From: Hirsutella rhossiliensis
Taxonomy: Eukaryota > Ascomycota > Sordariomycetes > Hypocreales > Ophiocordycipitaceae
Direction: 5' to 3'
Assembly (NCBI RefSeq): GCF_020360975.1
Contig: NW_025408672.1
Location: 1,798,001 to 1,862,000 of the forward strand
DNA: 64,000 nucleotides
The notes under the pieces are model-generated. The model ran no database searches and was not told the DNA's origin. It saw only the letters and a list, made by a program, of their open reading frames with translations. How positions within the stretch are numbered: the stretch's first letter is position 1; the number at the start of each line of letters is the position of its first letter. Positions 45,591 to 56,963 of this stretch are shown one piece after another. Both the position numbers and the translations under genes were made by a program.

Positions 45591-46476
45591 ATGACAGACT
45601 CCAAGATTCCTGCCGACGCTCCTCCGGAGTACGCTGCGGCCACCGCAGAGCATGGCCCCGGGCCCCGTCCCGCCGGTCCCGTCCGCCGGCTCGTACAACC
45701 TCTCGACATTCCCATACTCAAGCATCTCAACTCGAAACGAGTCGTTCTTGCATCTGCATCCCCTCGGCGGAAAGCTCTGCTGCAACAAGTGAGGGCCTGC
45801 AGTCGGTGCCGTGCCTCATGTCATGGTGCTGACATTCGCTCCGCAGATGGGCCTGACTAGTCTGGAAATCACGCCGTCGACCAAGCCCGAAGACCTGGAC
45901 AAGACGGCCTACGGCCCTTGGGAATACGTTGCCGAAACTGCCCGTCGAAAGTGCCTCGACGTCTACGCCGTTTGCCTCGAGACTCAGCTGGCCTCGATAC
46001 CCGACCCCGACCTCGTCATCGCCGCCGATACCGTCATCGTAACCCGCGACGGGCGCACGCTGGAAAAGCCACGCAGCGAGGCCGATCATATTAGGATGCT
46101 GAAGCACCTGCGGGACACGGAGATGCACAGGGTCCTGACGGCCGTCTCGGTGCTTGCCCCCAGAGAGGATGCGCAACATCCCGGCTACTGCATAACCAGC
46201 CACACCGAGGAGACCAAGGTTTACTTTTGGGGCGAAGAAAACGGGCTGCCAGACGACGTGATTGAGTCATACGTCAAGACCCGAGAGGGTGTAGACAAGG
46301 CCGGTGGCTACGCGGTGCAGGGCATCGGCGGCATGCTGCTGGTCCGCAAGATTGAGGGGAGCGTGGACAATGTCGTCGGGCTGCCCGTCAGGCGATGCCT
46401 GTCCATGGCGGAGAAGGTGATATTTCGGCAAGACGTTGATGACTTTGACGAGCAGCTTTCTGGCGGAGACGATTGA
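45591..46476 (+). CDS. Maf-family nucleoside-triphosphate pyrophosphatase
   Basis: Exons 45591-45788 and 45847-46476 encode 275 aa, longer than bacterial Maf (about 200) because of an N-terminal extension of about 45 residues rich in Ala and Pro. Maf enzymes hydrolyse non-canonical or excess dTTP/UTP to monophosphates. Signature pieces are VVLASASPRRKALLQQ at the first strand, DLVIAADTVIV with the catalytic Asp, LEKPRSEADHIRMLKHL, TSHTEETKVYF and REGVDKAGGYAVQGIGG. The 58-base intron is phase 0. Fungal homologues are related to the N-terminal half of human ASMTL. Confidence 0.92.
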
Positions 46477-47137
46477 GCGAGAAGCCGGTCATATGCGCTT
46501 TTGCAAGTGTGATACATGGCGGCGAGATTTGAAAGCGTTGCATGGCATGGCCGCCCGTTGGATTGAATGGATAGATGCAGGCTCTCGTCTGTTAACTGCA
46601 TGTGGGCTCGCAAACCGTGTCCCTGATGAGACGAGAAACAACGCGCTTGCAGTAACTGGCCGGTCTGAGCAACAGGACGTGCAAGAAGCATCTCATGACA
46701 CCGGCAAGAAGCGGGCGCTTTCATCGTAGAGTGGGAAGTAGCGTCGGCGCAAAGGCCCAATCGAGTCCTAAAGAGCGAGGCCTATGCTCTGAAATAGGCC
46801 GCTGCTTGCGAGGGGTGAGACAGGAGGGCCGCTGGCTGCAGGAACCGCGAAGATAGGCCGCGCCAATGCAGGGACCCAGGATGGAGGTGGCGGTGGTGTT
46901 TGCGCCCAGCAGAAAAAAAAACTAAAAAGTCTGGGGCACTTTCCGCGCACTTTATTCGACGGCGTGTAACGAGCTCTGCAAGCAGCCAAGGCCAAGAGCA
47001 GACGAAGCATGTGATTGCCGTCATTTTCATCGTCGCATCCCCCATCATGTGTCTACACACATGTATGCTCTGCGCGCACAACTCTGTCCGTCTGCAACCC
47101 AGCCGCATCTCACGGCCCTGCATCTGAAGCGCTAGCG
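46477..47137. other. Intergenic region
   Basis: A gap between two plus-strand genes; the downstream part is the promoter of the bHLH gene. Nothing else is recognised. Confidence 0.5.
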
Positions 47138-47587
47138 ATGACGTCCGTCAACAACAACGAGACGTCGCCTGGAGACGGCGGCGGCCTTGGCGCTGATGAG
47201 AAGCCACGCCTCACCGAGGAAGAGAAGAAGCAGAACCACATCGCGTCAGGTACGCACGGCCTTTCCCTCCTGTGCTTCCATCCCATCTCTACTCCGACCT
47301 TGGGTCATGTGTGCTGAGCAGCGGCTTCGGCGGCAGAGCAAAAGCGGCGACAGGCCATCCGCGAAGGCTTCGACCGCCTGACGGAGCTCGTGCCGGGTCT
47401 CGAGGGCCAGGGCCGCTCCGAAGGCCTCGTGCTCAAACGCACCGTCGAGTTTATGCGCCAGAAGCTCGAGGAGCGCCGCGCCATGATTGAGCGCATCGAA
47501 AAGGCCGGCGGCCGCGTCGACGACAGGCTCAAAAAGTGCCGTGTCCCCGCCCCTCGAGCCGAGCTTAGCTGGAAACTGACCTGCTGA
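47138..47587 (+). CDS. Ino4-like bHLH transcription factor
   Basis: Exons 47138-47249 and 47337-47587 encode 120 aa. The basic helix-loop-helix is nearly the whole protein: EEEKKQNHIASEQKRRQAIR (basic region and helix 1), the loop GLEGQGRSEG, and helix 2 VLKRTVEFMRQKLEERRAM. The pattern is that of the Ino4 group, which in yeast pairs with Ino2 to switch on phospholipid genes. The acceptor at 47336 gives the conserved NHIASEQKRR. An acceptor at 47321 would add five residues in frame. An alternative donor in the last codons (GTGTCC, about 47544) could replace the C-terminus with a longer tail to 47896. Confidence 0.8.
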
Positions 47588-48041
47588 ACTACTGTAGACC
47601 CGTCGCTGAACAGAGCAAACACAGTCGCGGCAAAGGTTGAGCCGTCGTCGAGCCTCGGGTTGGCTCCCATTATCTCAGCGCCATCGCATCCGATTGCGCG
47701 ACGCGTCGCGAATGACAGACGCGAACCGCGCTCTTCGGCAGACGGCCACTACGTCTTGCATCTCCACGGCCTCGTCGGGGCATGTGGGTACGATGCCTCG
47801 GCTGAACCTGGCCGGTTGTCCATCGCGTCTTGCTGTGCCCCGTTGCACAAGACCGCGACAACGGGGTTGCTGCCACCGCCCAAACCTCGGTTCTAGAAAC
47901 GGGGCAGCAAGGGAGTGGTGATGAAACCAGGGCATCGCTTAGAAGTAACAGTACATGGGCAAGACTACTTGATACAGTATTCTGGAACACGACATTCAGG
48001 AGAGCTTCGTGGTTCGGGTTCGAGGGCGGTGCCCGGGTCGA
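47588..48041. other. Convergent 3' intergenic region
   Basis: This is probable 3' UTR of the bHLH gene, or its alternative last exon. An open frame continues to about 47896 without recognisable domains. Confidence 0.4.
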
Positions 48042-49481
48042 CTATTGGAACTTGTCTGTCATGTCGCGCATTCTCTCAAGCATCTCCGCAGGGCTCAGCC
48101 GCTCCCTGCCCAGACTGACTTGCCTGTTCTCTACATCCTGTTCCCCCACAACCAGAAGCTGGCTGTATCCGTTCGTCCGTGCCTCTCTGATTTTGGAGCC
48201 CAGTGACCTTGGCGTAGAGTCCACGTCTACTGCAAAGCCGGTGGGATGGGCCAGCTCGGGCGAGCTCGTACGCTGGATTCCGACAAGCATGTCGCGGACC
48301 TGCTCAGCCCAATCCACCACCGGCTGTGAGGTGTTTACTGTCAAGATGATGGCTTGCCTAGGATTCAACCAAAAGGGCCATTTGCCGTTGTATGACTCAA
48401 TGAGAAGAGCCATCAGCCGTTCGACCGAGCCGAGCACGGCCCGATGGATCATGACGGGCCGCACAGAGCCGTATTCAGCGAGCTGCGCGGGGTCGTCGGT
48501 TGTCTCGCCTCTTGCCTCTAACTCGGGAGCCGGGGCCTGGTATTCGAGCTCGAAGCGCTTGGGCAGCTGGAAGTCGAGCTGAATCGTCGCCGTCTGGTGC
48601 TCCTTGCCGTCCGAGTCCTTGAGGATGACGTCGATCTTGGGCCCGTAAAACGCCCCGTCTCCGTCATTGACGCTCCACTCCATGCCTGAAGCCTCGAGAG
48701 CCCGCCTCAGGCTGTCCTCGGCACGATTCCACTCGTCCTCAGTGCCGATGAAGTGGTCCTTCGGGCGGGTAGATAGTGCTAATCGGTAGCTCACTCCCAG
48801 GCGTAAGACGTTGTAGACAACCTTGACAAAGTCAAGTGTCTTTTTGATTTCCTCTTCGACCTGGCACGGCCGGCAGAAAATGTGGCCGTCGTCCTGGTGA
48901 AAGCGGCGGACTCGCGTCAGACCGGACAGAGAGCCGGAGGGTTCGTTTCGATGCACGGGACTGAAGTCTGCGTATCGCAAGGGAAGATCTCGGTAGCTGT
49001 GCAGCTTGGACTTGAAGATGAGGCAGTGGCCCGGGCAGTTCATCGGCTTCAGCCCGTAATCACCATCGGCCTCATCCTCTTCCCCGACACCAGGACAGCT
49101 CCCTGGACGATTCTCGGTGTTGGCCGTGACGGAGTACATGTCGTCGGCGTAGTTCTCCAAGTGGCCCGACTTGGCCCACAGGGATTTTTTGTAGATTATC
49201 GGAGTAATGACCTCCTGGAAGCCATAGCGGACGTACTGCTTGCGCAGAAAGTCAACGAGTCGATTGAAGATGCGAGTTCCGTTGGGGAGGAATATGGGCG
49301 AGCCCGGGCTGTAGACGGAGGTGATGAAGATTTCCTGCTGCAAGCCAAGCTTTCGGTGATCGGGAGGCTCGACTTTGTCGGGCCCCTGGCCGGTATAGCG
49401 GCGGCGGGAGAGGCACGCCGGGCAGTTCCAGGGCACCGGCGACAAGGCCCGGACGGCCGCCGCAGCTCGTGGGCGGATCAT
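48042..49481 (-). CDS. mst1: Mitochondrial threonyl-tRNA synthetase
   Basis: An intronless 479-aa frame from the ATG at 49481; the upstream extension has only a TTG start. It charges mitochondrial tRNA-Thr. The N-terminus is Arg/Ala-rich (MIRPRAAAAVRAL), a mitochondrial presequence. Class II motifs are visible: motif 1 region FQEVITPIIYKKSLW, zinc-binding Cys in MNCPGHCLIF, motif 2 in RVRRFHQDDGHIFC, and motif 3 in GSVERLMALLIE. The anticodon-binding domain occupies the last about 110 residues. There is no N2 editing domain, as in fungal mitochondrial enzymes, which matches the short length. Confidence 0.95.
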   Translation of the reverse strand: MIRPRAAAAVRALSPVPWNCPACLSRRRYTGQGPDKVEPPDHRKLGLQQEIFITSVYSPGSPIFLPNGTRIFNRLVDFLRKQYVRYGFQEVITPIIYKKSLWAKSGHLENYADDMYSVTANTENRPGSCPGVGEEDEADGDYGLKPMNCPGHCLIFKSKLHSYRDLPLRYADFSPVHRNEPSGSLSGLTRVRRFHQDDGHIFCRPCQVEEEIKKTLDFVKVVYNVLRLGVSYRLALSTRPKDHFIGTEDEWNRAEDSLRRALEASGMEWSVNDGDGAFYGPKIDVILKDSDGKEHQTATIQLDFQLPKRFELEYQAPAPELEARGETTDDPAQLAEYGSVRPVMIHRAVLGSVERLMALLIESYNGKWPFWLNPRQAIILTVNTSQPVVDWAEQVRDMLVGIQRTSSPELAHPTGFAVDVDSTPRSLGSKIREARTNGYSQLLVVGEQDVENRQVSLGRERLSPAEMLERMRDMTDKFQ

Positions 49482-50022
49482 GGCGGGCGCGCTCGTCAAT
49501 TGATGTTTTTTTTCCAAGCTTGGGATGAAGCTCCCCAGGCCGTCGTAGGTCCCTTCTAAATCCGGAATAGCCCACTACAGTTGGTACAAAATACAGTGCG
49601 CAGGGGTCTTTCTGGGCTGGGTCGATGATAGCCACCTATCCTACGCCTGTTGCTGCAAAAAGTCGGCATCATCCTTGGCTATGCGCCGATTCTGACCGCC
49701 TGGTGGACCCGGGATGAACGGAGATAAACTTGTTCGATCCTCATCGACCACCAGCCGGCAGTCTCGCAAATGTTCAAAAGAACGCCGTGCCCCTCCACTG
49801 ATTCCGCCGCCGCGCCCCACTGTCAACACCACCTACACAACCCCGCGAAAGTTTCCCCCCGCCGCATCTTGCCTCAGCGATTCTCCATCCCGCTTTGCCC
49901 ACCATCTGCACGGCAAAACCGGCGCCTTGCTCTGGGCCGCGTAACGAGAGCTTCCCCTGCGCTGCTCGGGGGCTGTGACTCGTCGATACGCGTCTTGCGT
50001 TCGCTGCTAAGCGCTGGTTACC
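49482..50022. other. Divergent promoter region (mst1 / kap120)
   Basis: 541 bases between divergent starts, with pyrimidine-rich leaders. No gene is recognised. Confidence 0.5.
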
Positions 50023-53000
50023 ATGAGCTTCGCCATCGAAGTGCCCGGAGAGGCGAACCCGTTGAACTTCGAGTCTCTGTGCCGCACCTTGGCCGCCGCC
50101 ACCTCCCATGATCACGCACGTCGGCAAGCCGCGGGCAAGCAGCTCACTGCTTGGGAGCATCAGCCGGGCTACTACTCTTCGTTGCAGGTATGAGAAGCTT
50201 GGCCTCTCCCGACGTCGCTCGTCGCAACCTGACCTTGCCCTGCAGGATGTCTACCTCGACAGGGCCCTCCCGACAGACGTGCGCTTCCTCGCCGTCATCC
50301 AGCTCAAGAATGGCATCGACAAGTACTGGAGGGTCCTCAACCAGCCCAGGCAAGTCCTCAAGATGGACGAGAAATTCCGCATTCGCGAGCGGCTGTTTCA
50401 AGGCACCATCGACGAGCCCGACAAGAGCTTGGCGCTGCACAATGCGCTTGTCGTGGGCAAGGTAGTCAGGCTCGAGTTTCCCGCGACTTGGCCCGATGCC
50501 ATCTCCAGCATGATCGAAATGCTGCGTTCACACAAGGACGGCAATCAGCAGCATCTGTCCGGCGCGCTCCAAATACTTTTGCGGGTTACCAAAGAGCTCA
50601 TCACGGCGCGTTTGAAACGCGTCCAGGAGTCCTTTTACCGCGCGACGCCCGAGCTTCTATTCGTCCTCTGTGAAATCTATTCGGCGAAGTCGACTCTTTG
50701 GACCGACTTTCTATCCAGCGGCCAAGGAAACGAAGCTGAAGCCAACCTGGCCATGCGCAACTCTCTCCTGTCCATCAAGATACTCCGACGACTTCTCGTC
50801 ACCGTCTACGATGCATCTTCTGACGACAATACTGTCGGGCAATTTTGGGCCTCATCACAGTCTCAGTTCGGTCAGCTTCTGGCCTTTGCCAACCAGGACT
50901 CGGCGTACTCGGCCCAGTATCACGACATTATTGGCAAGCACCTCATCCAGCTCACCAAGCTTCACGTCAACATGGCTCAGATGCAGCCTGTCAGCTTCTC
51001 TACCCTCCCAAACTCACTGTCCCTCGTCCACGCCTACTGGGACCTGGTATCCAAGTTCGCCGGCGTCTTTGACGAATCCGGTGGGATCCGACAAGGCTCC
51101 GGCGACTCGGGCACCGCGAAGGCAAAGGTCGAGGGCCCTCTGCTAGAGAGGCTGGCACTGCGGGGTCTCCTTCTCCTGCGTGCCTGCGTCAGGATTGCTT
51201 TTCAAGGCGTACAGACGTTCAAGTATCAAACGAGTGCATTCAAGGCCCGCCAGGAACAGGCCAAGGTCACCGTCAAGACGGAACTCTTCAAGGATGATTT
51301 CGTCATCCAAATGGTCAACTGCATCATCACCCATCTCTTCGTGTTTCGCAGGGCGGACCTTGAGGCTTGGGAAGAAGACCCGGAGGACTGGGAGCAGCAA
51401 GAACAGAGCGAGGGCAACGCGTACGAGTGGGAGGTGCGCCCGTGTGCAGAGAAGCTGTTTCTCGACTTGCTCACAAACTTCAAGTCCCTCCTCATCCCGC
51501 CTCTTCTGGCGTACTTCCAGACTGCGCAGGACGCACAGGCCGAAATCGCCACCAAGGAGGCCGTGTACACGGCCATGGGACTGTCAGCTGCCCACGTCTT
51601 CACTGTCTTTGACTTTGATGCCGTGTTGGCGTCGACAATTGTGCACGATGCGCAGCAGCAGGGACGCCTCTACAAGGTGCTGCGACGGAGAATTGCGATT
51701 CTCATCAGCCAATGGGCTCCCGTCAAGATGACTGATGCCGGGCGGCCTCTCGCGTACCAAATCTTTCAGCATTTCCTGAACCCAAACGACCAGACGAACG
51801 ACTTGGTGGTGAGGATCACGGCTGCCAGGCAGCTCAGATGGATCGTAGATGAGCTTGGCTTTCAGATTGAGCCTTTCTTGCCTTATACCTCGGATATACT
51901 GGCGCAGCTGATTCAGCTGATCCAAAGTATCGACGTCGACGAAACCAAGTTGGCCATTCTCGAGTCGGTCCGGATCTTGGTCACGCGTATGGAGGATCAG
52001 GGAGCACAGTTCGGCGACCAGCTCATGTCTGCTCTACCTGGGGTGTGGCAGAGTTCCGGGGCTGAGGACTACATGATTAAACAGGCCGTCATCGCCATCT
52101 TCGCCGCCCTCGTCATGAGCATGGGAAGTGACGCCCAGCGATACCAAGGCTTCATGGTTCCATTGTTGGCTGAGGCGGCCAGGCCCGGGTCTGACCTCCA
52201 CCTCCCCCTTATCGACGAGTCGCTCGAGCTGTGGAACGCAATCCTGATGCAGAGCAACGCTCCTCTCGGTCCAGAGGTCATAGAGCTGGCGGGCTTGGCG
52301 CTTCCGCTGCTTGAATACGCAACCGAGACGGCATCCCAGGCGTTGAGCGTCATCGAGTCCTACATACTCATGGCCCCGGAAGCGATGCTGGAGGACAAGC
52401 TGCGAAGCTCAACCCTTTCGGCGCTGTCAGGCACCATGGACGCGAAAAGCCGAGATCAGGTACGAGTCGGCACGGCCTGCGTGGAATACCTCATCCGAGC
52501 CGCAGCTGAGCTCGGGGGCGCAAGCGGAGTCTCGGTCGTCATCCAGGACATGCTTGCGACGGGGTTCTTGAACAAGATATTGTCCAGCTTGCAGGATTCT
52601 TGGGACTCACGCCAGACTACCGGGCCAAACAGAAAGGTTAGTAGACTTAACATCATCACAGAAAGTGACTATTTTGCCATTTTGGCTCGCCTGGCCCTGG
52701 CCGAGCCGAGCCTCTTTGTGCAGATGCTCTCCACGGTCGGTAAACTGGAGCAAGTCTGGGCCTGGCTCTCTTCGGAATGGTTCGGACATCTCTTCTCCTT
52801 GGACAAGGTTGAACGACAGAAACTATACCTGCTGGGACTCACGCGACTGCTCGAGCTTCCATCACCGATGCACGAGCTCGTTCTGGGGAAGCTCCAGGAC
52901 TACTTGGCCATGTGGAACACGGTCATTAGGGATCTCCAAGACGGGGAGGCGAATGGGACGGATACGCTCCTCAGGCGCGAGCCCGAGGACACGGAATATG

Positions 53001-53206
53001 ATACCCCAAAGACTGTGAGGGCGAGGCAGATGCAGGACGAGGACCCGGTGTACTCTGTCCGCGTTTTTGGCTTCGTGGCTCCCAGGCTGCAGGAGCTGGT
53101 GACGCGAGTGGGAGGCGAGGCGGCCTTTGAGGAGCACTGGGCCGTGAACGTGGACTCGGAAGTGCTGATGGGCTTTAGGGCCATTGCCCGCTCAGCCCAA
53201 TACTAG
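50023..53206 (+). CDS. kap120: Karyopherin-beta nuclear transport receptor, Kap120/importin-11-like
   Basis: Exons 50023-50187 and 50245-53206 (first coding base after the acceptor at 50246) encode 1,041 aa, close to yeast Kap120. It carries cargo such as 60S-assembly factors through nuclear pores with Ran-GTP. The importin-beta N-terminal domain spans the junction: RRQAAGKQLTAWEHQPGYYS then DVYLDRALPTDVRFLAVIQL and KNGIDKYWR. The remainder is all-helical HEAT-like repeats, for example FLPYTSDILAQLIQLIQSID. The 58-base intron is phase 0. A GTTAG...CAG stretch at about 52636-52661 is coding, not an intron. Confidence 0.92.
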
Positions 53207-53504
53207 TGAGGAGGCGGTTGTAGCAGATAGCATGATTGACGACGCAGGATGACTGGACGCAAGGATAGACATGTTTTGCATGGACATATACAGAATACAT
53301 GTTGGCGGTTGCAAGATGGACCTGGCAGAGATGGCAGTCTGCTTACAAGGGGCGTGTTGCAGCGGCGTAGGTGCGAATGGACTCCCGATTCATGGTGGAT
53401 AACCGTGTCCGCCATGTTGCCATTTCTTGCTGGGTGGCGCTGCCGGCCCGAGGACCACGGCAGGTCGTTGGACGCCTTGATCGTCTTAGTCGCGTTAAGA
53501 TGGA

Positions 53505-54723
53505 TCATAACCGGCTTTGGTCATCCTGTGGAATCTTGACGACAACCTTGCCCCAAGTCCCCCGTGCTCCCAGCGCCATGAGCGCGTCCTTGACCCTCTC
53601 CAAGCCGACAAACTCGTCGTCGGTGTAGACGGTGCCCTTCAACTTGCCCTCGGCGACCAGCTGCATGATTTCTTTCCAGACGACGGGGATCATGGCCCTT
53701 TGGTTGGCCGAGTAGGCACCCCAGTGGATGCCGACGAGGGAGATGTTCTTGAGCAGCACCTTGTTCATGGCCACCTTTTCGATGTTGCCGGCGGCGAAGC
53801 CGACGACGAGGATGCGACCGTTCCAGGCGGTGCATTTTGTCGACTTGTCGACGAGGCCGACAGGGTCATAGACAATGTCGACGCCGCGCTTGCTAGGGGT
53901 CAGGGCCTTGACCTTGGCGGGCCAGTCGGCGTCGGTGTAGGGAAGGACGTGGTCAGCGCCATAGGCCTTGGCGACTTCAAGTTTGCGGGGCGTCGAGGCC
54001 GTTGCGATTACGGTGGCGCCGAAGGCTTTGGCGACTTTGGGTTCTTTGTGAGTTTGGGCGCTCAGGAAGCACCGCCGTGAGTGGATGAACGGCTCGCTCA
54101 CTCACCTTGTACGGCAGCGAGGCCAACTCCCCCGGCAGCGGCGTGGACAAGCACATGATCACCACGCTTGACATTCGCCCTGACGACCAAGGCGGCGTAG
54201 CTGGTCGGGGCCGTGATGAAGAGGCCGGCAGCCTCCTGAAAGGACCAGCCGGCGGGCACGGGCAGCAGGGCGGCCTCGACGGCGCAGAGCTTGGTGGCAA
54301 AGGCGCCCTGAGCGGCGCCGAAGACGCGGGCGCCGGGCCGGAACTTGGGCGGTTGCGATGGGTTGCGCGGCGCGGAGATGACGGTGCCTGCGAACTCGGC
54401 GCCGGCGACCCAGGGGAAGGCTTGGGATGGCCCTGTTAGCCAGGCAGGGGCTGTGTGTAGATACTAGATTGTAGAAAGACGCACGGGGCTGGGTCTGGTA
54501 GCGTCCCTGGACCTGGAGAATGTCAAAGAAGTTTGCTGCCGAGGCGTGGACTTGGATGAGGTATTGGTCGTCGTTGGGAACCGGGTCGGGCAGCTCGGAG
54601 ACTTGAAGGCCTTCGGGACCCTGTTCACGAACGAGACGAATCAGCATCTGATTCTGCGCTTGCAACGAGGGATGGGGATGGATTCACTACGTCGAGGTAT
54701 TGCTTGATTTGGATTCCTCGCAT
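53505..54723 (-). CDS. Zinc-independent MDR / quinone-oxidoreductase-like protein
   Basis: Exons 54723-54691, 54620-54485, 54432-54106 and 54034-53505 encode 341 aa. The tiny first exon gives MRGIQIKQYLD, joined to GPEGLQVSELPDPVPNDDQY. The GroES-like fold contains HASAANFFDILQVQGRY and FPWVAGAEFAGTV. The Rossmann part has VLVHAAAGGVGLAAVQVAKA, the NADPH loop, spliced across the third junction. No zinc ligands of classic alcohol dehydrogenases are seen, fitting NADPH:quinone reductases of the MDR superfamily. The substrate is unknown. It is divergent from the sterol reductase by 294 bases. Confidence 0.88.
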
Positions 54724-55017
54724 GGTGGATGGAACTGCACTGCTTCAGGAGGAACCAAAGTTGGATGTGTGAGGAACTGGGTACGGAGTACCGTATGTAT
54801 GGTGGAGATGACGGCGGTGGTGATGACACTTGGGCCGAGGCACTGGACCGGAGACGGGGATTAATTACAGGCGGGCCGGCTTGCACGTGCCGTCACCTGA
54901 TGCGCCCACTTACAGTACTTGGTCGCAGGCCTGTCGCCCCCGAGATGAGGGCACACATTTATCGTCGCTCATTAATATTTTCCGTGACCCCTTCGACTGC
55001 CTCTGCTCTCGCCAGAC

Positions 55018-56597
55018 ATGCGTGCAAGACACGGAAGTCCGCCTGCTGCTGGCGCTGCCATGCCGGCCAGCGGGGACAAGGACAGCGGATCGACCACGGC
55101 AACCAAGTTCACGGATGGCGCGTCGGATGAGTTCGAGTTTGGTGGCTCGGCTGGCGCTGCTCTGCTGATGACGGGCTTCCCCTTGCTCATGTGGTACATG
55201 TGGATAGGGGCGACATACTATCATGGCCATCTTCCTCTGCCCGAGGCCAACCAGAGCTGGGCCGACTTTGGCCGTCACCTGGTTCACCTGGTCCACGAGG
55301 GCGCCTATCCCACCGCCAAGGCCTGGGCCATCTACTGGACGTTCTTCATCTTGGAGGCCCTCATGTACTGCTATATGCCCGGCGTCTCCAACTACGGCCG
55401 GCCACTGAGACACGAAGGCGGCAAGCGGCTTCCCTATTACTGCTCCGCATACTGCAGCTTCTATGCGACGCTCGCCATCGCGGCCGTCTTGCACCTCACC
55501 CGTGTATTCCCCTTGTACACGCTCATTGACGAGTTCGGGTCCATCATGACCGTCGCCATCCTCTCGGGATTTCTCAACAGCTTCATCGTCTACGTCCAAG
55601 CTCTCGTGCGCGGCCGCACCCATAGACTCACGGGCCACCCCATATACGACTTCTTCATGGGCGCCGAGCTGAATCCCCGCATTGGCATCTTGGACTTTAA
55701 GATGTTCTACGAGGTGCGCATCCCGTGGTTCATCCTGTTCCTCATCACCTGCTCCGTGGCTGCTCGCCAGTACGAGACGTACGGCTACGTCTCGGCCGAG
55801 GTCGTCTTCCTAGCCGGCGCGCACTTTTTATACACCAACGCCTGTGCCAAAGCCGAGCAGATGATCATTACGAGCTGGTGAGAAATGGAAGCCATATAGC
55901 AACAGTCAAAGTCGAAGCTGACGCCGGCCTAGGGATATGTATTTTGAAAAGCTGGGCTTCCTGCTCACCTTTTGGAACATGGCCGGCGTGCCCTTTACGT
56001 ATTGCCACTGCGCTCTGTACCTGGCCAACCATGACCCGGCCGAATACCACTGGAACCCGTTCGCCCTGACAGCGCTCGCTGTTGTCTATCTTTTCATGTA
56101 CTGGATGTGGGACAGTGCCAACGGTCAGAAGAACGCATTCCGCCACAAGGAAAAGGGCCAGCTCATCAAGCGCAACACCTTTCCTCAAGTGCCGTGGCAG
56201 ATCATCGAAAACCCAAAGACCATCAAGACGGATACCGGCGATCACATCATGGTCGACGGCTGGTTTGCTTACATCCGAAAGCCAAACTATGTCCCTGACA
56301 TGTTCTTCTCCATGTCGTGGGGTCTGATCACCGGATTCAAGTACGTGTCTACGTGTCCAGACCCGTACAAAGGCTGATTGTCTGCTACCAGGAGCCCCTT
56401 CCCTTGGTTTTACTTTGTTTTCTTCATGGTCATGATTATCCATCGCACAAGGAGAGATATTATCAGATGCCGGAGAAAGTACGGCGAGGCTTGGAAACGC
56501 TATGAGAGAGAAGTCCCGTACATATTCATCCCGGTAAGTGCATCGTGGCAATCGAGGACGAGAAGAAATGCTAACAGGCTTGAAGTATGTCATCTAA
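55018..56597 (+). CDS. erg4: C-24(28) sterol reductase Erg4
   Basis: Exons 55018-55877, 55933-56340, 56392-56533 and a 12-nt last exon 56586-56597 encode 473 aa. Erg4 performs the final ergosterol step in the ER, reducing the C24(28) double bond with NADPH. Membrane helices alternate with conserved stretches: [57 protein letters not shown] and [20 protein letters not shown] across the second junction. The spliced terminus PYVI restores the family ending. The alternative start is the Met at residue 15 (55060). Confidence 0.95.
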
Positions 56598-56963
56598 TTG
56601 GAATGAATACGTTGTGTCCGAGCACGTGCAACTGCGGCTCACCGCGGGGGAGGAATCTGAGTGCCTGGAGCTCCTACGGCATCATGACGGTCTACAACTA
56701 ATTAGTGTTTAGCCAAGCTGCATTTCGACTGCAGGAGATTTCCCAGTGTTCAAGGAGGTAGCATTGGTTCATCCGCAGGGCTAGCCATGGGTTGTCTGAT
56801 GACGCATGTTAGCCTAGTGCATGCACGTCACTTCAAGGCCGATTTTAACTTGACGAGACCGTCATGCTCCTCAGTACACTATGAAAACAGTCTATATCTA
56901 TTCCTCAAAGCGAGATGTATCTAAATATGAAGTCATGCGTACGCCTCCACTCTACCTCATCCT
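56598..56963. other. Convergent 3' intergenic region
   Basis: This lies between the Erg4 and P450 stops; nothing beyond probable 3' UTRs is recognised. Confidence 0.5.

Noticed and set aside
52636..52661. GTTAG...CAG stretch resembling an intron in Kap120
   Set aside because: It is only about 25 bases, too short for an ascomycete intron, and the frame is open through it.
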